Positions 1 through 8,926 of a stretch of DNA of 64,000 nt are shown piece by piece (the first letter of the stretch is position 1; each line of letters opens with the position of its first letter). The position numbers and the translations under genes were made by a program. A model generated the notes under the pieces. That model did no database searches and was not told where the DNA came from. It saw nothing but the letters and a program-made list of their open reading frames with translations. This stretch comes from an uncultured Clostridia bacterium. GTDB lineage: Bacteria; Bacillota; Clostridia; Oscillospirales; Ruminococcaceae. The stretch lies in the NCBI GenBank assembly GCA_947389015.1, contig CANDVA010000014.1, forward strand, positions 1 through 64,000. Reading direction: 5' to 3'.

Positions 1-16
1 AACTTGCTAAAATTCT

Positions 17-232
17 TTGCGTAAATTGTGTCAAGTGATATTGACAAAATCAAAATCGGACGAGGCGAAGGAATTTTTACGGGAATTTCTCTCGGAAAAT
101 TCCAAACCGCAAACCGATGTAATGAACACAGCAAAAGCGCTCGGAATTGCCAAGAGAACGCTTGATAAAGCTAAAGCGGAACTCGGAATAAAATCTAGCA
201 AGGTGCAAAATCAGTGGTTCTGGAAATTGTAA
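17..232 (+). pseudogene. C-terminal remnant of a mobile-element replication/ATPase protein
   Basis: A 71-codon reading frame opens with TTG, and a stop lies in frame only three codons upstream. The end of the protein (AKALGIAKRTLDKAKAELGI followed by a W-F-W-like ending) resembles the C-terminal helix-turn-helix tail of the AAA/RepA-like proteins that precede MobV relaxases in Firmicutes mobilizable elements. No ribosome binding site fits the TTG, and a second frame runs off the left edge and stops at 22-24. I therefore read this as the tail of a longer gene, either frameshifted or truncated, rather than an independent small gene. The assignment rests on pattern memory and on the mob gene that follows. 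Confidence 0.4.
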
Positions 233-508
233 GATTGCAAGGATGTCAAGATTTTCAGAGCCTAGGAAAAACAATATTGCAGAGCAAGGTTGCATTGATT
301 TTTAGCTGCAAGGTTGTGCGGTCAAGATTGCGTTTCCCAGAGCCTAAAAAATCCAGCAATGTTGCAACGTTGAACTGATTTCGCTGCAAGCGGGGGAGTG
401 CAGAGGGGCGGTAGCCCCTTTGCCGCAAAGACTTTTGATACGAAATGAGGAACGAGTGAAGTGTCAAAAGTAACTTTGCGTTGTTACCGTCACAACGGAG
501 GTGATTTA
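233..508 (+). other. oriT-like leader of the relaxase gene
   Basis: This non-coding leader carries repeated words: CAGAGCCTA twice (near 256 and 338), GTCAAGATT twice (near 248 and 322) and GCTGCAAG twice (near 306 and 383). A GC-rich hairpin at 402-421 (AGGGGC-GGTA-GCCCCT) has no T-run behind it. MobV/Pre relaxases normally act on an oriT directly upstream of their own gene, so the position fits. The nick site was not identified, and the call is inference from placement and structure. Confidence 0.4.
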
Positions 509-1804
509 TTGAAAAAGACCATTAGCATACGCATTGGAAAAGGAAGCATTTCCCATAACAACAGGAAGTTTGTCGCGAAGAATGTTGACGAAAAACGTGT
601 TAATGACAACATAACGCTTTGCAACGTTGACCTCAAGAAAACCTATGATGAACTGTTCGGAGCGGCACTCGCGGAATACAATGCCAAGCAGAAAAGAAAA
701 GACCGCCGTATTGAGAACTACCTTGAACACATCGAAAACGGCAAGCAGGAGAAGCCGTTCTATGAGCTTATTTTTCAGATCGGCAACAAGGACGATACTC
801 CCTGCGGCTCGGAAGACGCGGCGGTGGCTGTTGATATCCTACGGGAATACTATACCGATTTTTTGGAACGAAATCCGCACATCAGAGTGTTTAACGCAGT
901 GATACATCTTGATGAAGCTACTCCGCACTTACACGTTGATTTTGTTCCGTTCGCAACAGAGCAGAGCCGAGGACTGTCTACCCGTAACTCTTTAAGCAAG
1001 GCTTTGGAACAACAGGGCTTTTCTGCAAAGACCACCCTTGAAACTCCCGCCAAGCAATGGACGGATTTCGAGAAACAACGGCTTGCCGAAGTTATGCTCA
1101 AGCGCGGAATTGAGTGGGAGCAGCTCGGAACGCATAACGAACACCTCTCCGTCCTTGACTTTAAGAAACAGGAACGTGAGAAAGAGGTTAGGCAGCTTGA
1201 CAGTGAAATCGGCAGCAAAGAACTGATACTTGAATGGCGAAAACAGGCGGTTCTTGACACCGAAGATACTCTTGATAAGCTCGGCACGGAGTTACGGGAG
1301 AAAAGTGCCGAGGTTGAACAGCTTGACAGCGCGATCTCCGAAAAGCAAAGCGCTCTCACTAAAACAGATACCGTTCTTGCCAAAAAGCAAGCTATCCTAA
1401 ACGAGAGCGCACATAAGGTGTTCAAAATTGACTATATTGACAACATCGAAACGGGTAAAACGGTTTTCGGCGGCAAGGTTACAGTGGCTCGTGATGATTA
1501 TGACAGGCTGACAAATCTTGCGAAAAAACAGATCGCTGCCGAGAGCAAAGAGGGCGAGCTTACTGCGGAGAATGCCAGTCTGAAAGAAAAGAACGCCACA
1601 CTCGCCGCCGAGAATGATAAGCTGCAAGATGAGGTGCGGTCGGCAAAGTCGCTGCGGAGTTCTCTTTCAGCCTTGCAAAAAGAGTTGGACGGTTGGAAAC
1701 AGCGATACAAAAAAATCATGGAGTTTATAGAAAGTCTGGGGCTGAAAGAAAAATTAGAGCGTTTTTTGATTCCTAAAAATATAGGTGTAAACAAGCGGCG
1801 CTAA
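509..1804 (+). CDS. MobV/Pre-family relaxase (plasmid mobilization/recombination protein)
   Basis: The protein should nick oriT and pilot single-stranded DNA during mobilization by a helper conjugation system. A frame-compatible GTG exists at 461, but TTG 509 is preferred: GGAGGTG lies at 497-503, and the product then starts KKTISIRIGKGS, as Pre/Mob proteins do. The N-terminal third carries the family's metal-binding signature HLDEATPHLH (roughly residues 130-140), followed by the basic DNA-handling region. The C-terminal half is a long, charged, coiled-coil-like segment (about residues 230-400), usual for MobV. No type IV secretion gene is visible, so transfer would need help in trans. The gene follows an oriT-like leader and marks this end of the window as mobile. 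Confidence 0.9.
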   Translation: MKKTISIRIGKGSISHNNRKFVAKNVDEKRVNDNITLCNVDLKKTYDELFGAALAEYNAKQKRKDRRIENYLEHIENGKQEKPFYELIFQIGNKDDTPCGSEDAAVAVDILREYYTDFLERNPHIRVFNAVIHLDEATPHLHVDFVPFATEQSRGLSTRNSLSKALEQQGFSAKTTLETPAKQWTDFEKQRLAEVMLKRGIEWEQLGTHNEHLSVLDFKKQEREKEVRQLDSEIGSKELILEWRKQAVLDTEDTLDKLGTELREKSAEVEQLDSAISEKQSALTKTDTVLAKKQAILNESAHKVFKIDYIDNIETGKTVFGGKVTVARDDYDRLTNLAKKQIAAESKEGELTAENASLKEKNATLAAENDKLQDEVRSAKSLRSSLSALQKELDGWKQRYKKIMEFIESLGLKEKLERFLIPKNIGVNKRR

Positions 1805-2018
1805 ATCACCACTGAAATTTTAGAAAACATTACAACCAGTGCCCGCCAATTAACATATCGTTTATGAATATCTAGGTGATATATTAAATATAATACCAAT
1901 AAAAGCTTGTCAATTTAACATTACGGATTAAGAAAAATTTTAACACGGTGTTGGTGTAACTTTATTTTGTGTGAATAGGCAAGATTTTATTGCTAGAGTA
2001 ACAGCAATAGGGGGAAAT

Positions 2019-2270
2019 ATGAAAAAAACAATATCCCAAAATATGATTGAAATTTTAACCTTAAATGGACAAAAAAGTGTGTGGTACGGCGACATAAAAG
2101 TGATAGAAGAATGCGCTAATAAATCAAATATTCAAAAAGGGCACCCTCAAAAAACCATACAGTGTGTGTTAAACGCACTTGAATATTCAAAGTATTTTGA
2201 AAAAAGTTATATTATTTCCGATCACACCGGTAAAAAAAGGAAGTATAGATGCTTTACAATTAAATCATGA
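2019..2270 (+). CDS. small unknown protein, possibly winged-helix
   Basis: An 83-residue basic protein. ATG 2019 is chosen over a GTG 48 bases upstream because AGGGGG sits just ahead of it (2009-2014). I do not recognise a family. The alternating helix/strand pattern with a central KxxIQCVLNALEYS segment and a basic C-terminal hairpin would fit a small winged-helix (HARE-HTH-like) fold, which is only an inference. It ends one base before the end of the convergent restriction gene, so the two transcripts collide. It could be an accessory or antitoxin-like gene of the element, but nothing in the sequence proves that. Confidence 0.5.
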   Translation: MKKTISQNMIEILTLNGQKSVWYGDIKVIEECANKSNIQKGHPQKTIQCVLNALEYSKYFEKSYIISDHTGKKRKYRCFTIKS

Positions 2271-2271
2271 A

Positions 2272-4254
2272 CTATTCTTGCTCAAGTTTATCGAATATTT
2301 CAATTAGTGGCTGTGCTTGCTTATTTGCTTCAATGTATTCGCTATAAGCCTTAAAGGCGTTTTGAATTAATTCCTTGTAATAAACTATCCGAGCATTCAA
2401 CGGCTTAATGATATCATCAACCATGTTTCTGTTATCCAAGCTATCATCATTATCAATCGGACGTCCCACAATAAAAAGTATTTCGAATGCAGAATTATTT
2501 CGGCTTGATTCATAAAGCACCTTTTGCAATGCACTGTGATACTTTTTAACCTGTTTAACAACTTCTTCAGTTTTAATAATTCTACCTGCACGCTTCAACT
2601 CAATTACTATATGTTTTCCCGCGCTTTGTCTATAGCCCAAGTCCAAACGCGCAGATTTTTCTTCAGGTGTTAATGAGTCAATTTCGTGCTGCAGTGCCTT
2701 TTCAACTATAGTTTCCATATATTCCGTATTCTCTACTCTCTCCCAGGAAGGGTCAAGTAGCCAAAGATGATTGAAAAGATGTTCCTGCACAACTTTCTCA
2801 AGTGCATTTGTTTCTGTAATGTTTTGAAATTTTTTTACGACCTCCATTCTTTCTTTTATGATTTGATAGTAGAGAGTAGCCTCAATCTCATCCAATCCCG
2901 TAAAAACGTCTTTAAATATCTCAAAATTTTTTGCATCAATGCTGTCAATAGCACTTAAATGCCGAGTATACTTAAATTTTTCAAACGCCAATATACTGTA
3001 TTTGAGTATTTCACGTTTTTTGTCATCGTCCGCAATAATCTGGTTTACTTTTCCAAACATCTTCCTGGCATATTGTTTATCATCCCCCTTTAAACCACAA
3101 ATCCATGTATCAATTACGGGAAGTAACTCCACGGCTTTCTGTTCGCCTGTTTTATTTCTGAGTTCGGTCCACCTTCCCTCTATATACTTTAATTGATTGT
3201 ATACAAAATCTCTTAGTGCTGTAAATCTTTCGTCATCGTGTCTGTATTCTTGACGATTACTGGTTGCCATATCATCCATATCATCATCGTCAAAAAAATC
3301 TGCATTGATCTCTCCTATTAAATATTTTGAATACAATCCGCCCTCGGAGTATTCGCCAAGAATATCTTCCTGACCAAGCTTTCCTCTGACTAAAATAATA
3401 ATTTTGTTTAAGTTGTCGTCACCTTCCTTTAAATCGCCGGACGAATTTACCGATCCAATCCACCCGGATATCCTGTAATTTTTTGCATCGCATGAGACAA
3501 TGTTATCTAGCGATTCAACATGAACAACATTATTACAATAATCAGAGTATTTCTTGCTTTCCTTACCAAAATACCAGATATAAGTCAACTTATTGAAATA
3601 GTCCCTATCTTGAATAGTAACAGTTTCACCATTTACACGGACAGTAAAGTTGAACTCATCTCCGATTATCCCAAAACGTCTGGCAACTCTTTTCTTAATA
3701 TACGTTTCTGTTAATGTTGAGGTATTCTTTTTCAAATTTTTTAGAATAATCTTTGTTCCTGTTTCTTTTAGTTCATTTTCGGTAGTATCAATTGGCTCGG
3801 GATTATATGATTTGGACATATTAGAATTATCATCCTTTATGGCAGTTTCAATTTTCTTGCTATCCATTCTAAACGCATTTATTTCGTACTCTCCACTCTT
3901 TTTTTGCTTTCTGGAGATTACATCTATCTCTTGGGCGATAGAGAACATAGAGAGCTTTCCTATTCCCTTTCTCCCCATATACCTGCGCTTATATTTAGGA
4001 GACTCTAACGATTCTTCCCTCTTTCTGTGACCTACATATAAGAATTTGTTGTTTATATCATAAATATCCATGCCGCAACCGTTATCTTCAATAATGATTT
4101 TATCCTTATCTATAGTAATATCGACTTGATTCGCATCAGCGTCCCAAGAGTTTGCAACAATTTCTGACAAAACTGCCGGAATATTACTGTATAGATTTAT
4201 TCCAAGGTGGTTAAGAACATTTAAACTTAATGACATCGTGTACTTTTCACTCAT
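2272..4254 (-). CDS. GHKL-ATPase restriction protein with C-terminal PD-(D/E)XK nuclease
   Basis: A 660-residue protein. The N-terminus is a GHKL (Hsp90/MutL/MORC-type) ATPase: N-box with E31 and N35 (EIVANSWDAD), DNGCGM at 57-62 and GRKGIGKLS at 94-102. Near the C-terminus, D538 followed by E552-L-K554 (HIVIELKRAG) has the spacing of a PD-(D/E)XK nuclease core. This architecture and the adjoining cytosine methyltransferase match the BbrUII/HgiDII-type restriction enzymes, whose known members cut GTCGAC; specificity here is not proven. The gene starts two bases after the methyltransferase stop, so modification and restriction are co-translated with modification first. It is AT-rich relative to the chromosome. 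The alternative, a MORC-like defence ATPase, is less likely given the nuclease motif. Confidence 0.8.
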   Translation of the reverse strand: MSEKYTMSLSLNVLNHLGINLYSNIPAVLSEIVANSWDADANQVDITIDKDKIIIEDNGCGMDIYDINNKFLYVGHRKREESLESPKYKRRYMGRKGIGKLSMFSIAQEIDVISRKQKKSGEYEINAFRMDSKKIETAIKDDNSNMSKSYNPEPIDTTENELKETGTKIILKNLKKNTSTLTETYIKKRVARRFGIIGDEFNFTVRVNGETVTIQDRDYFNKLTYIWYFGKESKKYSDYCNNVVHVESLDNIVSCDAKNYRISGWIGSVNSSGDLKEGDDNLNKIIILVRGKLGQEDILGEYSEGGLYSKYLIGEINADFFDDDDMDDMATSNRQEYRHDDERFTALRDFVYNQLKYIEGRWTELRNKTGEQKAVELLPVIDTWICGLKGDDKQYARKMFGKVNQIIADDDKKREILKYSILAFEKFKYTRHLSAIDSIDAKNFEIFKDVFTGLDEIEATLYYQIIKERMEVVKKFQNITETNALEKVVQEHLFNHLWLLDPSWERVENTEYMETIVEKALQHEIDSLTPEEKSARLDLGYRQSAGKHIVIELKRAGRIIKTEEVVKQVKKYHSALQKVLYESSRNNSAFEILFIVGRPIDNDDSLDNRNMVDDIIKPLNARIVYYKELIQNAFKAYSEYIEANKQAQPLIEIFDKLEQE

Positions 4255-4256
4255 GA

Positions 4257-5315
4257 TTAATTCCCTCCTAATTCTATGCCGTGTTCTAACAAATGATTAA
4301 CAATGGAAATGCCGATTATTTCTCCCAAACGTACCGGAACAGCGTTTCCAATGTGCCTAGCTATATCACTCATAACTGTCGGATGATCAGGATCAATAAA
4401 ATCATACCAATCAGGAAAAGTTTGCAGTAATGCCCCTTCCCTCAATGATAATGCCCTATCTTGTTCGGGATGCCCATATCTTCCTGTTCCATAATTATAG
4501 AACTGAGTTGTTATTGTTGGACCAATCTGTTGCCATGTCATTCTGCCATAAACGGAACTGTATGTTTGCCCGGTTTCTCGTTTGTGACATTCACACCTCA
4601 ATCTCTCCGGCCAATCTCTCCAAGTCCCTCCGGGAACAGAATGTTGAATTCTCTCCAGATTGATCTCGGATAAACCGGCTGCTCGGTGTAGTGGATCATT
4701 CGGATCTGCTTCTCCCGCTGCAATCGGCGGAAGGTCACCGATAAAATCTTCAACATGAATGTTATTTCTATCATGTGTTGGCTCAATGATATTTATATTA
4801 CCCAAAATTGAGCCGACCAGTACAAACCTTCTGCGGGTTTGCGGAATACCATAATCCGGACAATAGATAACTCTGTAATCCAAATGATATCTATTTTCAG
4901 TAAGTATTTCCAGAAATTCATCAAAAACATTCGTTTCTTGGATTTGCGGAACATTTTCCATAGAAACAATCGTTGGTTGTACTTCTTCAATTAGCCTGCC
5001 ATACTGTAAAAGCAGATTGTATTTTTCATCGTTGTGATTCCTGTCACCCAATTTAAATCGCATTTGTGAAAAAGGTTGACAAGGTGCACAGCCAACTAAA
5101 ATTCTTGTTGCATCATCGTCATATAGATCAACGATTTCCTCGCCATTTACCTCGCGAATATTTTGAAGGTGATATTCGACTTCATTGTTGTGTTCATATG
5201 TGTATTGACACGTGGGATCAATATCAAAACCCGCGATCACGTTTAAACCCGAGTTAATAAGCCCCCGAGTTAATCCTCCTATACCACAAAACAAGTCAAC
5301 AATCTGTGCTGGCAT
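4257..5315 (-). CDS. DNA (cytosine-5-)-methyltransferase, partner of the GHKL restriction protein
   Basis: A complete 352-residue m5C methyltransferase. Motif I is DLFCGIGG (7-14), motif IV is APCQPFS with catalytic C79, motif VI is ENV (120-122), motif VIII is QTRRRFVLVGS, motif IX is SLREGALLQTFP and motif X is IGNAVPV near the C-terminus. It lies directly upstream of the GHKL/PD-(D/E)XK gene with a two-base gap and 30 bases downstream of the HpaII-family endonuclease gene. By adjacency it protects the site cut by the GHKL protein. The target recognition region between motifs VIII and IX is compact, as in single-specificity enzymes. The sequence does not give the recognition site. Confidence 0.93.
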   Translation of the reverse strand: MPAQIVDLFCGIGGLTRGLINSGLNVIAGFDIDPTCQYTYEHNNEVEYHLQNIREVNGEEIVDLYDDDATRILVGCAPCQPFSQMRFKLGDRNHNDEKYNLLLQYGRLIEEVQPTIVSMENVPQIQETNVFDEFLEILTENRYHLDYRVIYCPDYGIPQTRRRFVLVGSILGNINIIEPTHDRNNIHVEDFIGDLPPIAAGEADPNDPLHRAAGLSEINLERIQHSVPGGTWRDWPERLRCECHKRETGQTYSSVYGRMTWQQIGPTITTQFYNYGTGRYGHPEQDRALSLREGALLQTFPDWYDFIDPDHPTVMSDIARHIGNAVPVRLGEIIGISIVNHLLEHGIELGGN

Positions 5316-5345
5316 TATGATACCTACTTTCTTTCAGTAAAAAAA

Positions 5346-6443
5346 TTATTTTACAAATCTTATTTGAACATTCAACTTAAGCTTTTGCCACCCGTTTTCC
5401 TCATATATTTTCCCAAAGCCGTGCTTGCTTTGGCTCGGCGTATCAAAACGGGTATTATCAAACATATAGTTCATAAAAGCATTGTGATTATAAATGTGAT
5501 AGCAGACTACATCTCCGTCATCCTTGACAATAATATATCCGCCGGTAGCTTCGTAATCTCCTGTCCAAAGTGTGTTTGGAACCATTCCCAAAGCAATGTT
5601 GGTCAGCAGATTTTTAAGCTTATGCTTAAGATATACACTGTTATCAAGCATATTAACTATTCCGCTTTTTGCAGCTATCTCGGTTAAGTCGAAAATTGTG
5701 TTCGCTTTCCCCTCGTAATACGCCTTAATCATATGGGCAAAAACTTCTGTCATTTCGGATGTTACCATTTTCAGATTAAAGTCAAAGATGTTATTGTCCG
5801 TACTGTCAAATTCAATATCCGCACCCAGCGAGTGTAAATATTCAAATTTCTGCTTAAATAATCTAAAGCTGTTGAACTTTGTAATTTCATCGGCTGAAAG
5901 CATGTGTCCTGTAATATAATAAGTAAAATTTGTAGCACCCGACGCATTAAATAACGTGGAAGGACTTCCGAGCTGTGATTTAATGCTAAACCCAAAGGTA
6001 TCATCACGTCCGGACATAATATCATGTACCATTAAATGGATATCAGCTTTATCCTGCGATTTAGCTTTTAACGACTTGCACTTAATGGATTCGGCAAAGC
6101 TCCATACTTCCGGTAATTCGAAAGAGCCATCGGAATCTTTCTTTTTACGTTTTTGATTTTCTATTTCTTGTTTCATTCCCAGAAGCAGCTTATCAGTTTG
6201 CTCAATGAAACTGCGGATTGGAATTGAACATATTACATCTCCGGTTTCGGCATTAATGACCTTAACATCAATATCACGACTGTATTCAAGTTTTGAATCC
6301 TTTTCCGAACGTAAAACCTTTAATACATCATAGTAGATTGTGGGAATTTTATTCGTGTTCGCATCTGCTGCATATAACTTCCCGTCTGCCAAAAGCTTAA
6401 AAAGTGTGTAAAGTTCGCTCCACTCACCAATGTTTCCGGTCAT
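5346..6443 (-). CDS. HpaII-family type II restriction endonuclease
   Basis: A 365-residue protein opening with GNIGEWSELYTLFKLLADGK, the hallmark N-terminus of the HpaII restriction endonuclease family. A later segment (FGFSIKSQLGSPSTLFNASG, about residues 150-170) has the acidic and lysine residues expected of the catalytic core. Known members cleave CCGG or related sites; the exact site here is not determined. Its start codon overlaps the stop of the upstream cytosine methyltransferase at 6443, the classic coupling of a modification gene with its nuclease. A C-terminal YIIVKDDGDVVCYHIYNHN block is also family-like. The length is normal and the gene appears intact. Confidence 0.88.
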   Translation of the reverse strand: MTGNIGEWSELYTLFKLLADGKLYAADANTNKIPTIYYDVLKVLRSEKDSKLEYSRDIDVKVINAETGDVICSIPIRSFIEQTDKLLLGMKQEIENQKRKKKDSDGSFELPEVWSFAESIKCKSLKAKSQDKADIHLMVHDIMSGRDDTFGFSIKSQLGSPSTLFNASGATNFTYYITGHMLSADEITKFNSFRLFKQKFEYLHSLGADIEFDSTDNNIFDFNLKMVTSEMTEVFAHMIKAYYEGKANTIFDLTEIAAKSGIVNMLDNSVYLKHKLKNLLTNIALGMVPNTLWTGDYEATGGYIIVKDDGDVVCYHIYNHNAFMNYMFDNTRFDTPSQSKHGFGKIYEENGWQKLKLNVQIRFVK

Positions 6444-7591
6444 TACTTACTCTCCTTTTCAAAATTCCGAATTGATTGATCCAATACGGACAATTGTTTC
6501 TTCATGAACTTTGCCATAACCTCCACCGCCGGTATAGTCACGGCATTTCCGAATTGCTTGTACCGAGACCCGTCCGCAAGACCTTCCGGAAAAGAAAACA
6601 AATCCTTTCCCGTTTTCTCATCAATAAACGCATAATTGATAAAGCCTTGCAGCTTTCCCCATTCACGTGGGGTCATAGCACGTATTCCTCTGTCATTAAG
6701 GGGAGTCTGCTTTGACGGAACGTTTTTTCCCGCTACGCCCTTTTTGGGGTCAATAACGAGATTTCGTTCCTTACCTGAGCCCCCAGTTGCCAAAATCGCA
6801 TTGGAAACAGGGTGCTCAATTTCGGGAAGATTAACGATCCGATACCCGAAACCGTTGCCCTTGCCCTCGTGACGAGCCTTGTGCCGTTCCAACGTTTCAA
6901 CATAACCCGAGGAAAGAAAATACTTATCATCGGCGTTCATTTCGAGCAGCTCGTTTAAATCTCTGTAGATATCAGTATCGCGCTTGGTAGGAAGTTCATG
7001 CGGAAGATCATCAACCTTATTTCCGAAATGCTTTCTGCTGAAACCCATTATGTATACTCTCGGACGGTTTTGCGGCACACCGAAATTCCGCGAGTTCCTC
7101 ACAAAGTCCTTTGCTGTGTATTCAAGTTCGCCGTTTTCTTTTTTCGTTACACCGATTACTTTATAATCAAGTTCATTTACCAGAACATTTAAAATCGTGT
7201 GAAATGTTTGTCCTTTATCGTGTGTGATCAGATTGTCTACATTCTCAAGCATAAATGCTTTCGGCTCCGTACGCTTGATTATATCGGCAATGTCAAAGAA
7301 CAGCGTTCCGCGTGTCTCGTCAAGAAAACCCTTTTTCTTTCCGGCTCTGCTGAACGCTTGGCACGGAAATCCTGCAAGGAGGACATCATACTTGGTCTTT
7401 GCAACTTTGTCCTTGAATTCACAGGTGGTAATATCGTTAGTTGGATCATCACCGTACAAGTGCTGATATGTAAGGCAAGCGTTTTTATCAATCTCGGCAG
7501 ATAAAACATTCTTGAAGCACCCTGCTAATTCGTAACCTTTGCGAATACCACCTATTCCTGCACAAAGGTCTATTGTCTTATACTTCTTCAT
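6443..7591 (-). CDS. DNA (cytosine-5-)-methyltransferase paired with the HpaII-family nuclease
   Basis: A 382-residue m5C methyltransferase. ATG 7591 is chosen: AGGAG lies eight bases upstream, and the product then begins KKYKTIDLCAGIGG, with motif I near the N-terminus. Motif IV GFPCQAFS contains catalytic C77, motif VI is ENVDNL (116-121), motif VIII is QNRPRVYIMGF, motif IX is RAMTPREWGKLQGF and motif X is QFGNAVTIPAV. An upstream in-frame ATG would add 17 poorly conserved residues. The start overlaps the last codons of the small HTH gene by 14 bases, and the stop overlaps the nuclease start. This suggests translational coupling across HTH, methyltransferase and nuclease. Confidence 0.93.
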   Translation of the reverse strand: MKKYKTIDLCAGIGGIRKGYELAGCFKNVLSAEIDKNACLTYQHLYGDDPTNDITTCEFKDKVAKTKYDVLLAGFPCQAFSRAGKKKGFLDETRGTLFFDIADIIKRTEPKAFMLENVDNLITHDKGQTFHTILNVLVNELDYKVIGVTKKENGELEYTAKDFVRNSRNFGVPQNRPRVYIMGFSRKHFGNKVDDLPHELPTKRDTDIYRDLNELLEMNADDKYFLSSGYVETLERHKARHEGKGNGFGYRIVNLPEIEHPVSNAILATGGSGKERNLVIDPKKGVAGKNVPSKQTPLNDRGIRAMTPREWGKLQGFINYAFIDEKTGKDLFSFPEGLADGSRYKQFGNAVTIPAVEVMAKFMKKQLSVLDQSIRNFEKESK

Positions 7592-7976
7592 TGCCATTTC
7601 TCCTTTGAAGCATTTCTTCAATCCGAATTTTATCATCGACATAGGTTCTCAATGCTTGAACTTCGTTCGTAGATAAATCAAACATCAATGATATGTATTT
7701 GTTTTGCCAAAACATAATTGTAGGATTAGAAAGGACAACGGGAATAAGTACACTGAACTTTTTATAAAAATTTGTTTCCTCTGCTTTTGTGCATTTTGCC
7801 TTATACACCTTGTCAACAACGCTGATTTCATGTTCTATTCTCTTAAAAACAATATTTATCAGTGCCGGAGAAACCCCTACGGCATTTGCAATTTGGGTTT
7901 TAGCGGTATATTGCCCGCCATTTACAGCGTCCAAAACCCTCTGAATGTTTTGAATTGTTGTTTCAAAAGCAGTCAT
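7578..7976 (-). CDS. small HTH protein inside the restriction-modification operon
   Basis: A 132-residue protein. An N-terminal helix-turn-helix is visible at about residues 22-45 (YTAKTQIANAVGVSPALINI), followed by a helical C-terminal region ending in a charged tail. It does not resemble the short (about 80-residue) classical C-proteins of restriction systems. It could regulate the operon or be a structural accessory factor. It begins 14 bases after the end of the split methyltransferase and overlaps the next methyltransferase start by 14 bases, so it is co-translated with that enzyme. Its function is unknown; a control role is inferred from the HTH and the position. Confidence 0.65.
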   Translation of the reverse strand: MTAFETTIQNIQRVLDAVNGGQYTAKTQIANAVGVSPALINIVFKRIEHEISVVDKVYKAKCTKAEETNFYKKFSVLIPVVLSNPTIMFWQNKYISLMFDLSTNEVQALRTYVDDKIRIEEMLQRRNGNEEV

Positions 7977-7990
7977 AATGTACTCCTAAC

Positions 7991-8926
7991 TTAAAACACA
8001 TGGGATAATCTTTCTGCTATTCGTCTTACGACGGGAACACAAACGGTATTTCCGCATTGCTTGTACGCTGCCTCAATCGGTATATCTTGAAACCTAAAAA
8101 CTGACGGAAAGCCTTGTAAAGCCAAACATTCGTAAGGTGTCAGCTTTCTTATCCCGAAATCATCTCGTATTATTGGGACTCGGTCGTGATATGTTCCCAT
8201 ATTCGCTTTCAGAGTAGGTGACAGCGTGTATTTATGAGTAGCCACTCCGCTGTCGTCAATTCTGTAAATTCCCGTTTTATCGGGAATCTTTCTATTTAAC
8301 ACATCGTAATATTTGTTGTCTGGAGGATAGTAAAAGAAATCGTCTTGTTTGACGGTACGGTTCATAATATCCTCAATTCCCACCGTTAACGAAATTTCCT
8401 CGGGAAATGTGAATTTGCTCATCATATCCAAATCCGAAAACGCAACTATAAAAGTGCGGCTGCGCTCTTGCGGAATATTTCCGTGAGTGCTCGCGTTCTG
8501 AACGCTGTACTTTATGTAATACCCTAACTCCGCAAACGTGTTGTGAATGGTCATAAATGTCTTTCCGTTATCGTGTTAAATCAAATTTTTCACATTCTCC
8601 AGTAAGATGACTTTCGGCTTCATATAATCGGCAATCCGCGCAATCTCAAAGAACAAATTGCCGCGCGGGTCTTTAAATCCACGTTGGTATCCCATAACCG
8701 AAAAGCTCTGGCACGGAAAACCGCCGAAAAGCACGTCTGTTTTCGGAATGGTTTTCTCATCAATTGATTTAATGTCGGCTTCCGCTATATAACCGGGAAG
8801 ATTATTTCGATAGGTCACACAAGCAAACCGGTCAATCTCGTTTGCCCAAATCACATCAAATCCCGCTTGCTTAAACGCAATGTCTATGCCACCTATTCCC
8901 GAGAAAAGGCTCACTGCCGAAGTCAT
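7991..8926 (-). pseudogene. vsr-linked DNA cytosine methyltransferase interrupted by an in-frame stop
   Basis: Two frames of identical phase (8576-8926 and 7991-8554) add up to one m5C methyltransferase of about 311 codons. The first part has motif I (SLFSGIGG), motif IV GGFPCQSFS with catalytic C72 and motif VI ENVKNLI. The second part has the QERSRTFIVAF motif VIII, KLTPYECLALQGFP motif IX and QCGNTVCVPVV motif X. Between them, codon 117 is TAA (8576-8578), immediately after ENVKNLI and followed by HDNGKTF, which normally continues in this family. No frameshift is involved. The enzyme is presumably dead unless the stop is suppressed or the two halves reassemble; split m5C enzymes are known but have a different breakpoint logic. 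It overlaps vsr by four bases. Confidence 0.85.

Noticed and set aside
850-1425. Long minus-strand frame opposite mobV
   Set aside because: Ser/Cys-rich shadow of the relaxase coding strand with no start signal.
1867-1883. 17-base word AATATCTAGGTGATATA also found inverted at 62232-62248 beside tRNA-Leu(CAA)
   Set aside because: AT-rich and within chance expectation for 64 kb. The second copy is explained by the tRNA promoter and leader, and no flanking similarity exists.
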